Assembly: GCA_023393475.1 (NCBI GenBank)
Contig: JAEWLC010000048.1
Span: forward strand, 1-40,476
Direction of reading: 5' to 3'
DNA length: 40,476 nucleotides
DNA from: Pseudomonadota bacterium
Lineage (GTDB): Bacteria > Pseudomonadota > Alphaproteobacteria > Rhizobiales > Devosiaceae
The first letter of the stretch is position 1. Each line of letters opens with the position of its first letter. Under the pieces are notes generated by a model. The model saw nothing but the letters and a program-made list of their open reading frames with translations. It made no database searches and was not told the DNA's origin. The translations under genes and the position numbers were made by a program. Below, piece by piece: positions 1 to 7,724 of this stretch.

Positions 1-10
1 ACCGGGCGCC

Positions 11-493
11 CTACCCCTCCCTGGGCCGGCGGAACGCCACGATCCGCCCCGTGCCCTCTTCCAGTTCCGACCAGCGCTCAATGGCGAAATCCATCACCGC
101 GATGGCCCCGGTCGGGTACCCACCGAAATCGGCGTCGTCCTCCGCCAGCAACAGAGCGGTCGTCTCCATGCCGGTATTGTGGCCGACGAGCGCCAGCGTG
201 GGCGTCTCTCCGCCCATCCGCCGGATGATGTCGATGAAGTCCCTGCTCATCCGGTCGTAGATATCGCGCACGAACCGAGTCGGCGTCTGTAGGCCGCTCA
301 GTTCAACCGTCTGCCGTGTTCGAACCGCAGTCGAGCAAAGGACGAGATCCGGAAGCCAGCCCTCCGCCCGCAATGTCTCCCCGATCCAGCGCGAGGCTTT
401 CACCCCTCGGGGCGCCAGGGGACGCTCATGATCGTCGAGCCCTTCGGTGCTCCAGGCGGACTTGGCGTGACGGATAAGGATGAGGCGGCGCAT
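11..493 (-). CDS. SixA-like histidine phosphatase family protein
   Basis: Predicted 160-residue phosphohistidine-type phosphatase of the histidine phosphatase (phosphoglycerate mutase-like) superfamily, cytoplasmic, acting on a phosphoprotein or small phosphoester; the substrate cannot be told from sequence. The N-terminus MRRLILIRHAKSAW carries the RHxK form of the catalytic RHG motif (R8, H9), and ALVGHNTGMET supplies the second active-site histidine. Length fits SixA-type proteins (about 160 aa). An upstream in-frame start at 553 would add 20 residues that look unlike the family; the ATG at 493 places the RHAKS strand directly at the N-terminus and is preferred. It is divergent from parC, with about 120 bp between the starts. 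Confidence 0.85.
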   Translation of the reverse strand: MRRLILIRHAKSAWSTEGLDDHERPLAPRGVKASRWIGETLRAEGWLPDLVLCSTAVRTRQTVELSGLQTPTRFVRDIYDRMSRDFIDIIRRMGGETPTLALVGHNTGMETTALLLAEDDADFGGYPTGAIAVMDFAIERWSELEEGTGRIVAFRRPREG

Positions 494-613
494 GCACTGA
501 TCCTGCCGTCCATCCGAAAGCCGCACAATCCCCAGGCTGCGGCCACGCTGCACCCCCGCCCAGCGGGCTTGCCGCTATAGTGCGCAGATGATTCGCATGA
601 GCCTGACCCACCG

Positions 614-2887
614 ATGAGCGACGACAAGACCCGCCCCCCGGAGGACGACAAGACGGAAGTCGTCGACCTGCGTCGCGCGCTCGAGGAGCGCTACCTCTCC
701 TATGCGCTGTCGACGATCACCCAGCGCGCCCTGCCCGATGCCCGCGACGGGCTGAAGCCGGTACACCGCCGCATCCTCCACGCGATGCGGCTGCTGCGGC
801 TCGATCCCGATGGCGCCTACAAGAAGTCGGCCAAGGTCGTCGGCGACGTGATCGGTAGCTTCCACCCGCATGGCGACCAGTCGATCTACGACGCCATGGT
901 CCGCCTCGCTCAGGATTTTGCCATGCGCTACACCCTGGTCGACGGCCAGGGCAATTTCGGCAACATCGACGGCGATGGCGCCGCCGCCTACCGCTACACC
1001 GAAGCGCGCATGACCGAGGTCGCGCAGCGTCTGCTGGAGGGCATCGGCGAGAACGCCGTCGACTTCAAGCCGACCTATGACGGCGCCACGGAAGAGCCCG
1101 TGGTCCTGCCGGCCAACTTCCCGAACCTCCTCGCCAATGGTTCGCAGGGCATCGCCGTGGGCATGGCGACCTCGATCCCGCCGCACAACGTGGACGAGAT
1201 CTGCGATGCGGCGCTGCACCTGATCAACCATGGCCGGGACGCGACCACCACGGCCGACCTGTTGCACCATATCCCGGGGCCGGATTTCCCGACCGGCGGC
1301 ATCCTGGTCGAACCCCGCTCCTCGATCCTCAACGCCTATGAGACGGGGCGCGGCTCGTTTCGCCTGCGCGCGCGCTGGGTGCGCGAGGACAAGGGCCGCG
1401 GCGTCTACCAGATCGTCGTCACCGAGATCCCCTACGGCGTCCAGAAGTCCAAGCTGGTCGAAAAGATCGCCGAGCTGCTGCTCAACAAGAAGCTGCCTTT
1501 GCTCAAGGACATTCGCGACGAAAGCGCCGACGACATCCGTCTCGTCATCGAGCCCCGCGCCGGCACGGTCGATCCGAACATCCTGATGGAGCAGCTGTTC
1601 AAGCTCAGTGACCTCGAGCAGCGCATCAGCCTCAACATGAACGTCCTCGACAAGGGCACCATCCCGCGGGTCATGGGGCTCAAGGACGCGATCGTCGCCT
1701 GGCTCGAGCATCGCAAGGACGTGCTGGTCCGCCGCACGCGGAACCGGCTGGCCGACATCGTCCGCCGCCTCGAGGTACTCGATGGCTACATCATTGCCTA
1801 TCTCAACCTCGATGAGGTGATCCGCATCATCCGCGAGGAGGACGATGCCAAGGCCTCGCTGATGTCGACCTTCGATCTCAGCGACGTCCAGGCCGAGGCC
1901 ATCCTCAACATGCGGCTCCGTTCGCTGCGCAAGCTCGAGGAAATCGAGCTCCGCACCGAGCATAAGTCGCTCACCGAGGAAGAGGCGCATCTGGAGGCCC
2001 TGCTCGCTTCCGACCGCAAGCAGTGGGGCGAGATTTCCAAGCAGATCGCCGACCTCAAGAAATCCTACCCCAAGGTCGACAAGAACGGCGAACCGCACCC
2101 CCTGTGGCGCCGCAAGACCGATTTCGCGGATGCGCTGGACGTCGATCTGGACGAGGTGGCGAGCCAGATGATCGAGCGCGAGCCGATCACGGTCATCCTC
2201 TCCGAGAAGGGCTGGATCCGCTCGATGAGGGGACACACTTCAGACATCGACGAAAAAGGCTTCAAGACCGGCGACCGGCTGAAGCTCTTCATCCACGCGC
2301 AGACCACCGACAAGCTGCTGCTGCTCTCTACCGGCGGCAAGGTCTTCACCCTCGCCGGCGACCGTCTGCCCGGTGGCCGCAGCCAGGGCGAACCCGTGCG
2401 GCTAATGGTCGACATGGAGGAGGGCCAGGACATCGTCGAGCTGTTCGTCTATCGCCCCGGCCGCAAGCGCGTCGTCGCCTCGCGCAAGGGCGATGGCTTC
2501 GTGGTGGCCGAGGATGAACTGATCGCCAACACCCGCAAGGGCAAGCAGGTGCTCAACCTCTCGGGCAGCGAGGAAGCAAAACTCATCGTTCCGGTCGATG
2601 GCGACGTCGTCGCGGTGATCGGCGACAACCGCAAGATGGTCGTCTTCCCGATCGAGCAGTTGCCCGAAATGTCACGCGGCAAGGGTGTCCGCCTGCAAAA
2701 GTACAAGGACGGCGGCCTCTCGGACCTCAAGACCTTCCCGGCGAGCACCGGCCTCACCTGGACGGATTCGTCCGGCCGCACCTACACCAAGACCATGGCC
2801 GAGTTGACGGAGTGGCTCGGCAACCGCGCCGACGCCGGCCGCCAGCCGCCGACGGGTTTCCCACGCAACAACCGGTTCACGGGGTAA
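614..2887 (+). CDS. parC: DNA topoisomerase IV subunit A (ParC)
   Basis: Breakage-reunion subunit of topoisomerase IV, which with ParE decatenates daughter chromosomes. The 757-residue protein has the type IIA core: the HPHGD helix near residues 84-88, the catalytic tyrosine Y128 in AAYRYTEARM, and C-terminal beta-pinwheel blades from about residue 500. The single short C-terminal domain and overall length favour ParC over GyrA, and I see no canonical GyrA-box (QRRGGKG). The residue aligned with E. coli ParC Ser80 is Q89 (HPHGDQSIYD), followed by acidic D93 at the Glu84 position. No clear Shine-Dalgarno sequence precedes the ATG. The downstream gene bpt converges on it. Confidence 0.95.
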   Translation: MSDDKTRPPEDDKTEVVDLRRALEERYLSYALSTITQRALPDARDGLKPVHRRILHAMRLLRLDPDGAYKKSAKVVGDVIGSFHPHGDQSIYDAMVRLAQDFAMRYTLVDGQGNFGNIDGDGAAAYRYTEARMTEVAQRLLEGIGENAVDFKPTYDGATEEPVVLPANFPNLLANGSQGIAVGMATSIPPHNVDEICDAALHLINHGRDATTTADLLHHIPGPDFPTGGILVEPRSSILNAYETGRGSFRLRARWVREDKGRGVYQIVVTEIPYGVQKSKLVEKIAELLLNKKLPLLKDIRDESADDIRLVIEPRAGTVDPNILMEQLFKLSDLEQRISLNMNVLDKGTIPRVMGLKDAIVAWLEHRKDVLVRRTRNRLADIVRRLEVLDGYIIAYLNLDEVIRIIREEDDAKASLMSTFDLSDVQAEAILNMRLRSLRKLEEIELRTEHKSLTEEEAHLEALLASDRKQWGEISKQIADLKKSYPKVDKNGEPHPLWRRKTDFADALDVDLDEVASQMIEREPITVILSEKGWIRSMRGHTSDIDEKGFKTGDRLKLFIHAQTTDKLLLLSTGGKVFTLAGDRLPGGRSQGEPVRLMVDMEEGQDIVELFVYRPGRKRVVASRKGDGFVVAEDELIANTRKGKQVLNLSGSEEAKLIVPVDGDVVAVIGDNRKMVVFPIEQLPEMSRGKGVRLQKYKDGGLSDLKTFPASTGLTWTDSSGRTYTKTMAELTEWLGNRADAGRQPPTGFPRNNRFTG

Positions 2888-2950
2888 CATCAGGGGACAC
2901 GGCTTCCCGGTCGGCGTGGGCACCAACCGCACGCTACGCCCCTAGGGCCC

Positions 2951-3679
2951 CTACTCCAGCCGTCGCCACCCGAGCGGGCCGCGCTGCACTTCGAGCGGGT
3001 GGAAACGGCCCTTGTAGGCCATCTTGGGCGAGTCTTTCACCCAGTAGCCGAGGTAGACATAGGTGAGCCCGGCGAGCTTCACCTGCTGGATGTGATCGAG
3101 GATCAGCAGGTTGCCGAGCCCGCGCTGGTCAAGGTCCGGATCGTAGAAGCTGTAGACCATCGAGAGCCCGTCGGGCATCACGTCGGTTAACGCCACTGCG
3201 ACCAGCGGGCGGCCCGGCACGGTGGAGAGCCGATACTCGACCACCACGGTCTGCACGGGGGTGTCCTCGACCATGTATTCGTAGTCGACGAAGCTCATCT
3301 GCGTCATGCCGCCGCCGGCATGGCGCGCATCGAGGTAGCGCTTGAACAGCGCGAACTGCTCGGCTGTGGCGCGGGGCTGGCAGACCTCGACGGCGATGTC
3401 CGAGTTGAGCCGCAGCACCCGCTTGTAGCGCTTGTTGGGCGCGAACTCCTGCGCCACGATCCGCACCGACTGGCAGGCCGAGCAGCCGTCGCAGGCCGGC
3501 CGGTAGATCAGGTTCTGGCTGCGGCGGAAGCCGTTGTCGCTCAGGAGATGATGCAGCGATGCCGCACGACGCCCGGTCAGGTGGGTGAAGAGTTTCCGCT
3601 CCTGACGACCCGGCAGGTACGGGCAAGGCATGGCCGCCGTAAGGAAAAGCTGGGTGTTCTCGGGTGTCTGATCGGTCAT
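2951..3679 (-). CDS. bpt: aspartate/glutamate leucyltransferase (Bpt, ATE family)
   Basis: Aminoacyl-tRNA-protein transferase of the bacterial N-end rule pathway. Known Bpt proteins transfer leucine from Leu-tRNA to N-terminal Asp or Glu, marking the protein for ClpS/ClpAP. The 242-residue protein has the ATE N-terminal domain with C19 and the CDGCSAC cluster (C63, C66, C69), followed by the ATE C-terminal GNAT-like domain with YLGYWVKDSPKMAYK near the C-terminus. Length matches alphaproteobacterial members, often labelled arginyltransferase; leucyl specificity is inferred from family rather than seen. The start has only a weak purine stretch upstream. It converges with parC. Confidence 0.92.
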   Translation of the reverse strand: MTDQTPENTQLFLTAAMPCPYLPGRQERKLFTHLTGRRAASLHHLLSDNGFRRSQNLIYRPACDGCSACQSVRIVAQEFAPNKRYKRVLRLNSDIAVEVCQPRATAEQFALFKRYLDARHAGGGMTQMSFVDYEYMVEDTPVQTVVVEYRLSTVPGRPLVAVALTDVMPDGLSMVYSFYDPDLDQRGLGNLLILDHIQQVKLAGLTYVYLGYWVKDSPKMAYKGRFHPLEVQRGPLGWRRLE

Positions 3680-3769
3680 TGAAGGCCTGCGAAAGACCCG
3701 ATCAGTCTATGCGGGCAGACTCGCGTCGGCAATGGCCGTCAGGGCCGCACTCCACTGTGTCGCGCCCGA

Positions 3770-4252
3770 TCAAGCCGAGCGCGCCCGCCAGAACTGCTGC
3801 ATCGGCGAACGGCGTAGCATCAGCGTGCCGACCACGAGGTCGTGCAGCATCTGCTGGCGCGGCGTGAACAGCGCGAAGAGGATCGAGAACGGCCAGCTGA
3901 TCCACACGGTCACCCAGAACAGGATCGGGTGGATGAGGATGGACCAGCCGTTGAGCGGAGTGCCGCGCACAGGCGTCAGCACGATGTCCATCGCCTGCAT
4001 GCCCACCGTGGCACGCATGGGCGAACCAAGAGTCGCCGCGTAGTAGCCGAGGATCGCCAGGGGAATAATGATCGGCAGTGCCAGCAGGCCGAGCCCGAGC
4101 GTCACGACGCCGAAGATCAGCCCCACAACCAGCGCCGCGATGGTGATCCCGCCGATGATGACGGTGTCGATCAGCCATGCAACCGCCCGGCGCAGCAACA
4201 CGCCCTCGTACAGCGCGGGTGCGGTACTCGGGTCGGGAAGGTGGTCGCTCAT
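3770..4252 (-). CDS. RDD family membrane protein
   Basis: Small integral membrane protein (160 aa) of the RDD family; some members act as ion or compatible-solute transporters, but most have no known role. After a short cytoplasmic N-terminus comes LLRRAVAWLIDTVIIGG, the R...D part of the RDD signature, then a long hydrophobic segment, the GSPMRATVGMQAMDI stretch typical of the family between helices, a third hydrophobic region, and RQQMLHDLVVGTLML near the end (the second conserved Asp). An open frame extends far upstream, but the ATG at 4252 is preceded at good spacing by GAGGG, whereas the upstream ATG at 4270 has no ribosome-binding site. It is divergent from the cysteine hydrolase, with about 140 bp between. 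Confidence 0.85.
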   Translation of the reverse strand: MSDHLPDPSTAPALYEGVLLRRAVAWLIDTVIIGGITIAALVVGLIFGVVTLGLGLLALPIIIPLAILGYYAATLGSPMRATVGMQAMDIVLTPVRGTPLNGWSILIHPILFWVTVWISWPFSILFALFTPRQQMLHDLVVGTLMLRRSPMQQFWRARSA

Positions 4253-4393
4253 GGCATTGCCCTCGGTCATGAGGGAAAGATGGGGACCACTGGGGTGAGT
4301 GCAAGTGGCAGCGCGGCAATTCTGTCGCCTGGGAGCTTCACAGCACTTATTCCTGTCGGTATGCCATTGGTGCCCCACCATCGAGATACCGCA

Positions 4394-5071
4394 ATGCACC
4401 CACTCTCCCTGCCTGCCACCCTGGTCGAGAATGTCGTCCGGCGCACCGGCAAGGCACACCCGTTCGATCGCATTCCTGGCAGGTCGACCGCGCTGGTGGT
4501 CATCGACATGCAGAACTACTTCTGCGCGCCCGGCTACCAGGGCGAGGTGCCCATGGCGCGCACCATCGTGCCGGCGATCAATCGTCTCGCCTCCGCCGTG
4601 CGCTCCGCTGGCGGGCATGTGGTCTGGATCAAGGGGAGCAGCGACGGCAGCGCCGACGACTGGTCGGTGTTCAGCACTGAACTGATGAAGCCCGACCGGC
4701 TGGCGGTGCGCCTCGAGACGCTGGCGTCGGCACACCGGGGGCACGAGATCTATCAAGGCCTCGATGTCGACGCAGCCGATGGCCATGTGGTCAAGACGCG
4801 CTTCAGCGCCTTCGTACCCGGCTCCTCGGAGCTCCACGCCCACCTGCAGGCGCGAGGCACCGACACGGTGCTGATCGCAGGCACGACGACGGATGTCTGC
4901 TGCGACAGCACCGCACGCGACGCCGCCATGCTCAACTACCGATCGATCATGGTCTCCGACGCCAACGCAACCTACTCGGACGAAGCGCATCTCGCTTCGC
5001 TGATGGCATTCTACCGGGTGTTCGGCGACGTGCAGACCGTGGACGAGGTGCTCGGGTTCCTCGAGCCCTGA
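4394..5071 (+). CDS. isochorismatase-family cysteine hydrolase
   Basis: Cytoplasmic hydrolase of the isochorismatase-like superfamily (225 aa), whose members cleave C-N or C-O bonds in amides, ureides or vinyl ethers. The triad is intact: D38 in ALVVIDMQNYFC, K134 in HVVKTRFSAF, and nucleophile C169 in GTTTDVCCDSTARDA. The QNYFC and STARDA signatures resemble N-carbamoylsarcosine amidase and RutB/biuret-hydrolase relatives more than nicotinamidase, but the substrate is open. The long open frame reaching further upstream is a GC artefact; ATG 4394 gives a normal N-terminus. The end converges with hemB (25 bp gap). Confidence 0.88.
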   Translation: MHPLSLPATLVENVVRRTGKAHPFDRIPGRSTALVVIDMQNYFCAPGYQGEVPMARTIVPAINRLASAVRSAGGHVVWIKGSSDGSADDWSVFSTELMKPDRLAVRLETLASAHRGHEIYQGLDVDAADGHVVKTRFSAFVPGSSELHAHLQARGTDTVLIAGTTTDVCCDSTARDAAMLNYRSIMVSDANATYSDEAHLASLMAFYRVFGDVQTVDEVLGFLEP

Positions 5072-5096
5072 CAGGCCACGGCGTCGCCGGCGGGCG

Positions 5097-6110
5097 TCAG
5101 CGGTTCAGCTGCCGTGCTGCCTCGAGCGCGAAATAGGTCAGAACGCCATCGCAACCGGCGCGCTTGAAGGCCATCAGGCTCTCCATCATGGCCGCTTCCC
5201 CATTGATGGCGCCCGCCTGCGCGGCCAGCTTCAGCATCGCGTACTCACCGCTTACCTGGTAGGCGAACACCGGCACGTCGAACTCGTCGCGCGTGCGGCG
5301 GACGATATCGAGATAGGGCATGCCGGGTTTCACCATCACCATATCGGCGCCCTCGGCGATGTCCTGCTCGACCTCGCGCATGGCCTCGTCGGTATTGGCG
5401 AAGTCGAGCTGGTAGGTGCGCTTGTCGCCCTTGAGGCGGCTGCCCGAGCCCACGGCCTCGCGGAATGGGCCATAGAAGGCCGAGGCGAACTTGGCCGAAT
5501 AGCTCATGATCGCGACCTGCTCGAAGCCCTCGTCGTCGAGCGCAGCGCGGATCGCGGCCACACGGCCGTCCATCATGTCGGAGGGGGCAATGATATCGGC
5601 CCCTGCCCGCGCCTGCATCAGCGCGGCCTTGACCATCACGTCGACCGTTTCGTCGTTGAGGATCTCGCCGTCGCGCACCAGCCCGTCCTGACCGTCGGAC
5701 GAGTACTCGTCGAGCGCCACGTCGGTGATCAGCCCGATCTCGGGCACCTTCTCCTTGATGGCGCGCAGCGCGCGGCCCGTCAGGTTGTCCGGGTTGAAGG
5801 CTTCGCCGCCGCTCTCGCTGCGCCGGTCATCCTCGGTATTGGGGAAGATGGCGAGCGCCGGGATGCCCTCGGCCGCCGCTGCGCGCGCTACTTCGACCGC
5901 CAGATCGATGGTCACGCGCTCGACCCCGGGCATGGTCTTGATCTGCGAGCGCGTGTTGGTGCCCGCTTCGACGAAGATGGGCAGGATGAAATCATGCGGG
6001 GTCAGCACCGTCTCGCGCACCATGTTGCGCATCCAGTCCGTCCGCCGCAGCCGTCGCTGGCGCCGGCCGCCGAGAAAGCTCATGTCGTGCCTGGGCCAGT
6101 TGCTGCTCAT
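5097..6110 (-). CDS. hemB: delta-aminolevulinic acid dehydratase (porphobilinogen synthase)
   Basis: Condenses two 5-aminolevulinates to porphobilinogen in haem, sirohaem and cobalamin synthesis. The 337-residue protein has both active-site lysines: K207 in SYSAKFASAFYGPFR and the Schiff-base lysine K261 in MVMVKPGMPYLDIV. The metal loop DVALDEYSSDGQDG (130-143) has Asp where zinc enzymes have Cys, so this is the magnesium/Asp-rich type known in alphaproteobacteria. ATG 6110 gives the usual MSSNW... start and family length; an open frame continues upstream but adds unlikely sequence. The gene stands alone between a converging hydrolase and a repeat-bearing intergenic stretch. Confidence 0.96.
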   Translation of the reverse strand: MSSNWPRHDMSFLGGRRQRRLRRTDWMRNMVRETVLTPHDFILPIFVEAGTNTRSQIKTMPGVERVTIDLAVEVARAAAAEGIPALAIFPNTEDDRRSESGGEAFNPDNLTGRALRAIKEKVPEIGLITDVALDEYSSDGQDGLVRDGEILNDETVDVMVKAALMQARAGADIIAPSDMMDGRVAAIRAALDDEGFEQVAIMSYSAKFASAFYGPFREAVGSGSRLKGDKRTYQLDFANTDEAMREVEQDIAEGADMVMVKPGMPYLDIVRRTRDEFDVPVFAYQVSGEYAMLKLAAQAGAINGEAAMMESLMAFKRAGCDGVLTYFALEAARQLNR

Positions 6111-6217
6111 CGAAATGCTCCGTTCGGTCGGCGGCCTTTTAGGGCACATTTGAGGACGGAGGAAGCGTCGCTGTTGCCTCAGGAGCTTGAGGCACGACTC
6201 GGCATCACACACTCGGT

Positions 6218-6295
6218 GTCATCCCAGCGAAGGCTGGGATACAAGTCGCGGCCCGCGCCAGCCGTTAGTTGGGTCCCAGCCTTCGCTGGGATGAC
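6218..6295. repeat. pair of inverted REP-like palindromes
   Basis: Two copies of a roughly 22-bp unit in opposite orientation, separated by about 30 bp. The first (6218-6240) reads GTC then ATCCCAGC-GAAG-GCTGGGAT; the second (6274-6295) is its reverse complement ending ATGAC. Each copy folds by itself into a hairpin with 7-8 bp arms and a 4-nt loop, and the two can also pair with each other. A variant with the same design lies at 40105-40124. Such units are typical of dispersed bacterial REP/BIME elements. They fill most of the 282 bp between hemB and the next gene. Confidence 0.8.
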
Positions 6296-6392
6296 AGCCG
6301 GTGGGTTGGGCGAACACAGTGCCCTAGCTTCTCCTCCCGGCATGGGTGGACCGAGCGCTTGTCGCATCGGGGCATCCGGGTTATCGAACGGC

Positions 6393-6779
6393 ATGGATCT
6401 GAAGAGCGAACTCGCCGGCCGCTACCTCCGCATCATCGCGATCATCGCGCTGCTGCTGGGGCTCGGCGACGCCGCGCGCCTGCTTGGCGTATCCACCGGT
6501 GCCCAGAGCCCCATCACCCAGCTGGGCGCCGCCGGCTTCACTTATCTCGCGGTGTTCTGCGTCGCCCGCCTGTTCGCCGCGGTCGGCCTCTGGATCCGTG
6601 CGAGCTGGGGCGCCGTGCTGCTCGCCGGCGCCACCGTGGCCGAGCTGGCACTCTACCTATCCGGCGTGCGCGAAATACGGATCGACGCCTTCGGCTTTGC
6701 CCTCCGCCTGCTCATCCTCGGCAGCCTCGGGGTGATGTGGTTCCTGAACTTCCGGTTGCGCCGCCAGGCGCACGACTGA
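6393..6779 (+). CDS. small four-helix membrane protein, possibly DUF6163 family
   Basis: A 128-residue inner-membrane protein of unknown function. Four hydrophobic segments can be seen: about residues 12-32 (YLRIIAIIALLLGLGDAARL), 45-65, 68-92 and 102-120, with a basic C-terminus (FRLRRQAHD). In Hyphomicrobiales a small protein like this is commonly found just upstream of ldtR, and the assignment to DUF6163 is from memory of that context, so tentative. The start was chosen at ATG 6393, after the REP pair; the open frame upstream crosses the repeats and is not credible. It lies 187 bp upstream of ldtR on the same strand. Confidence 0.7.
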   Translation: MDLKSELAGRYLRIIAIIALLLGLGDAARLLGVSTGAQSPITQLGAAGFTYLAVFCVARLFAAVGLWIRASWGAVLLAGATVAELALYLSGVREIRIDAFGFALRLLILGSLGVMWFLNFRLRRQAHD

Positions 6780-6780
6780 G

Positions 6781-6966
6781 CCGTAAACGGAACATTCAGG
6801 TTACAATTTTCTGACCTGCGGTTACCTTCCGTAAAGCCAAATTCCTGAACTTTTTCCGTAAGATAGTTTTAAGTCTACGGCTTAGGGCAATCTTATTTGG
6901 GCCCGCGTAATTTGAGGCCTATGAGACGCGAAGAAATCGCGCAAGACGACAGACAGTGAGGCACAA
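6781..6966 (+). promoter_or_regulatory. AT-richer ldtR upstream region with repeated CCGTAA
   Basis: This 186-bp stretch is markedly richer in A+T than its surroundings and holds three copies of CCGTAA in the same orientation (6781, 6829, 6856), two of them within TTCCGTAA, plus two GGTTAC copies near 6799 and 6820. It must carry the ldtR promoter; whether the repeats are binding sites, for LdtR itself or another factor, is inference. Confidence 0.4.
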
Positions 6967-7476
6967 ATGGCAATCAAATCCAACGCCGCAGAGGCAATGG
7001 TTCAGGAAGAGACCCAGGGGCTGAAGCCGCTGTATCTCGAAGCTGTCAGCCGGGTTGAACGGCTGCATCGTCGACTGCTCGATCTCATCAAGGATGAGTT
7101 CGATCGCATGGGCTGGGACGATATCAACCCCGTCCAGGCACTGCTGATGTTCAACATCGGCGACGCTGAGATGACCGCCGGCGAGCTCCGCTCGCGTGGC
7201 TACTATCTCGGCTCGAACGTCTCGTACAATCTCAAGAAGCTGGTCGAGACCGGGTACATTTTCCAGGAGCGCTCGCGTTCGGACCGCCGCTCGGTCCGCA
7301 TCCGCCTGACGCCGAAGGGCGAAGAAGTCGCCGAAGTAATCGACGAGCTCTATGACCGCCACCTCAAGTCGATCGAAAAGGTCGGTGGGCTCAACAACGA
7401 GGCGTTCGAAGGCCTCAACAAGGCGCTGGGCCGCCTGGAGCGCTTCTGGGTCGACCAGATCCTCTACAAGCTCTGA
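6967..7476 (+). CDS. ldtR: MarR-family regulator LdtR
   Basis: Winged-helix transcription factor of 169 residues. Family knowledge: in Candidatus Liberibacter and Sinorhizobium, LdtR controls the neighbouring L,D-transpeptidase gene and osmotic tolerance. Helical dimerisation ends (about residues 15-45 and 130-169) flank a winged helix: NPVQALLMFNIGDAEMTAGELRSRGYYLGSNVSYNLKKLVETGYI includes the recognition helix SNVSYNLKKL, and SRSDRRSVRIRLTPKGEEV is the wing with the MarR DxRS-type signature. The next gene is a YkuD L,D-transpeptidase, as in the characterised systems. A strong terminator follows, so the two genes are probably separate transcripts. Confidence 0.9.
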   Translation: MAIKSNAAEAMVQEETQGLKPLYLEAVSRVERLHRRLLDLIKDEFDRMGWDDINPVQALLMFNIGDAEMTAGELRSRGYYLGSNVSYNLKKLVETGYIFQERSRSDRRSVRIRLTPKGEEVAEVIDELYDRHLKSIEKVGGLNNEAFEGLNKALGRLERFWVDQILYKL

Positions 7477-7516
7477 TCGGGCCAGTGTGGCATCTCAGCC
7501 ACAGCGATTCAGCAAG

Positions 7517-7543
7517 CGCCGGCTTTAAGCCGGCGTTTCTTAT
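7517..7543 (+). terminator. rho-independent terminator after ldtR
   Basis: GC hairpin with arms CGCCGGC and GCCGGCG (7517-7535) and a TTTAA loop, followed by TTTCTTAT. It lies 41 bp after the ldtR stop, separating ldtR from the transpeptidase promoter. The rest of the 7477-7724 gap shows no gene. Confidence 0.85.
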
Positions 7544-7724
7544 TTGTGCCCTAAATTCAGCTATGCATCGAGCCAATTGCAGGTTCGCTCCTCGGCCTCT
7601 GCAAGCCCCTCGTATCCACGCGTAACGTGCTGGCGGTTCACAGCTGCTTGACCTGCGTTGGTGACACGTCGGGCCGGTGCTATGAGGGGCGTAGACCTAG
7701 ACACATGCGACTGCTGGTGAATTG

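Noticed and set aside
575..2236. 553-codon minus-strand open frame antisense to parC
   Set aside because: Shadow of parC; composition typical of reverse-complement reading of a high-GC gene, no recognisable motif.
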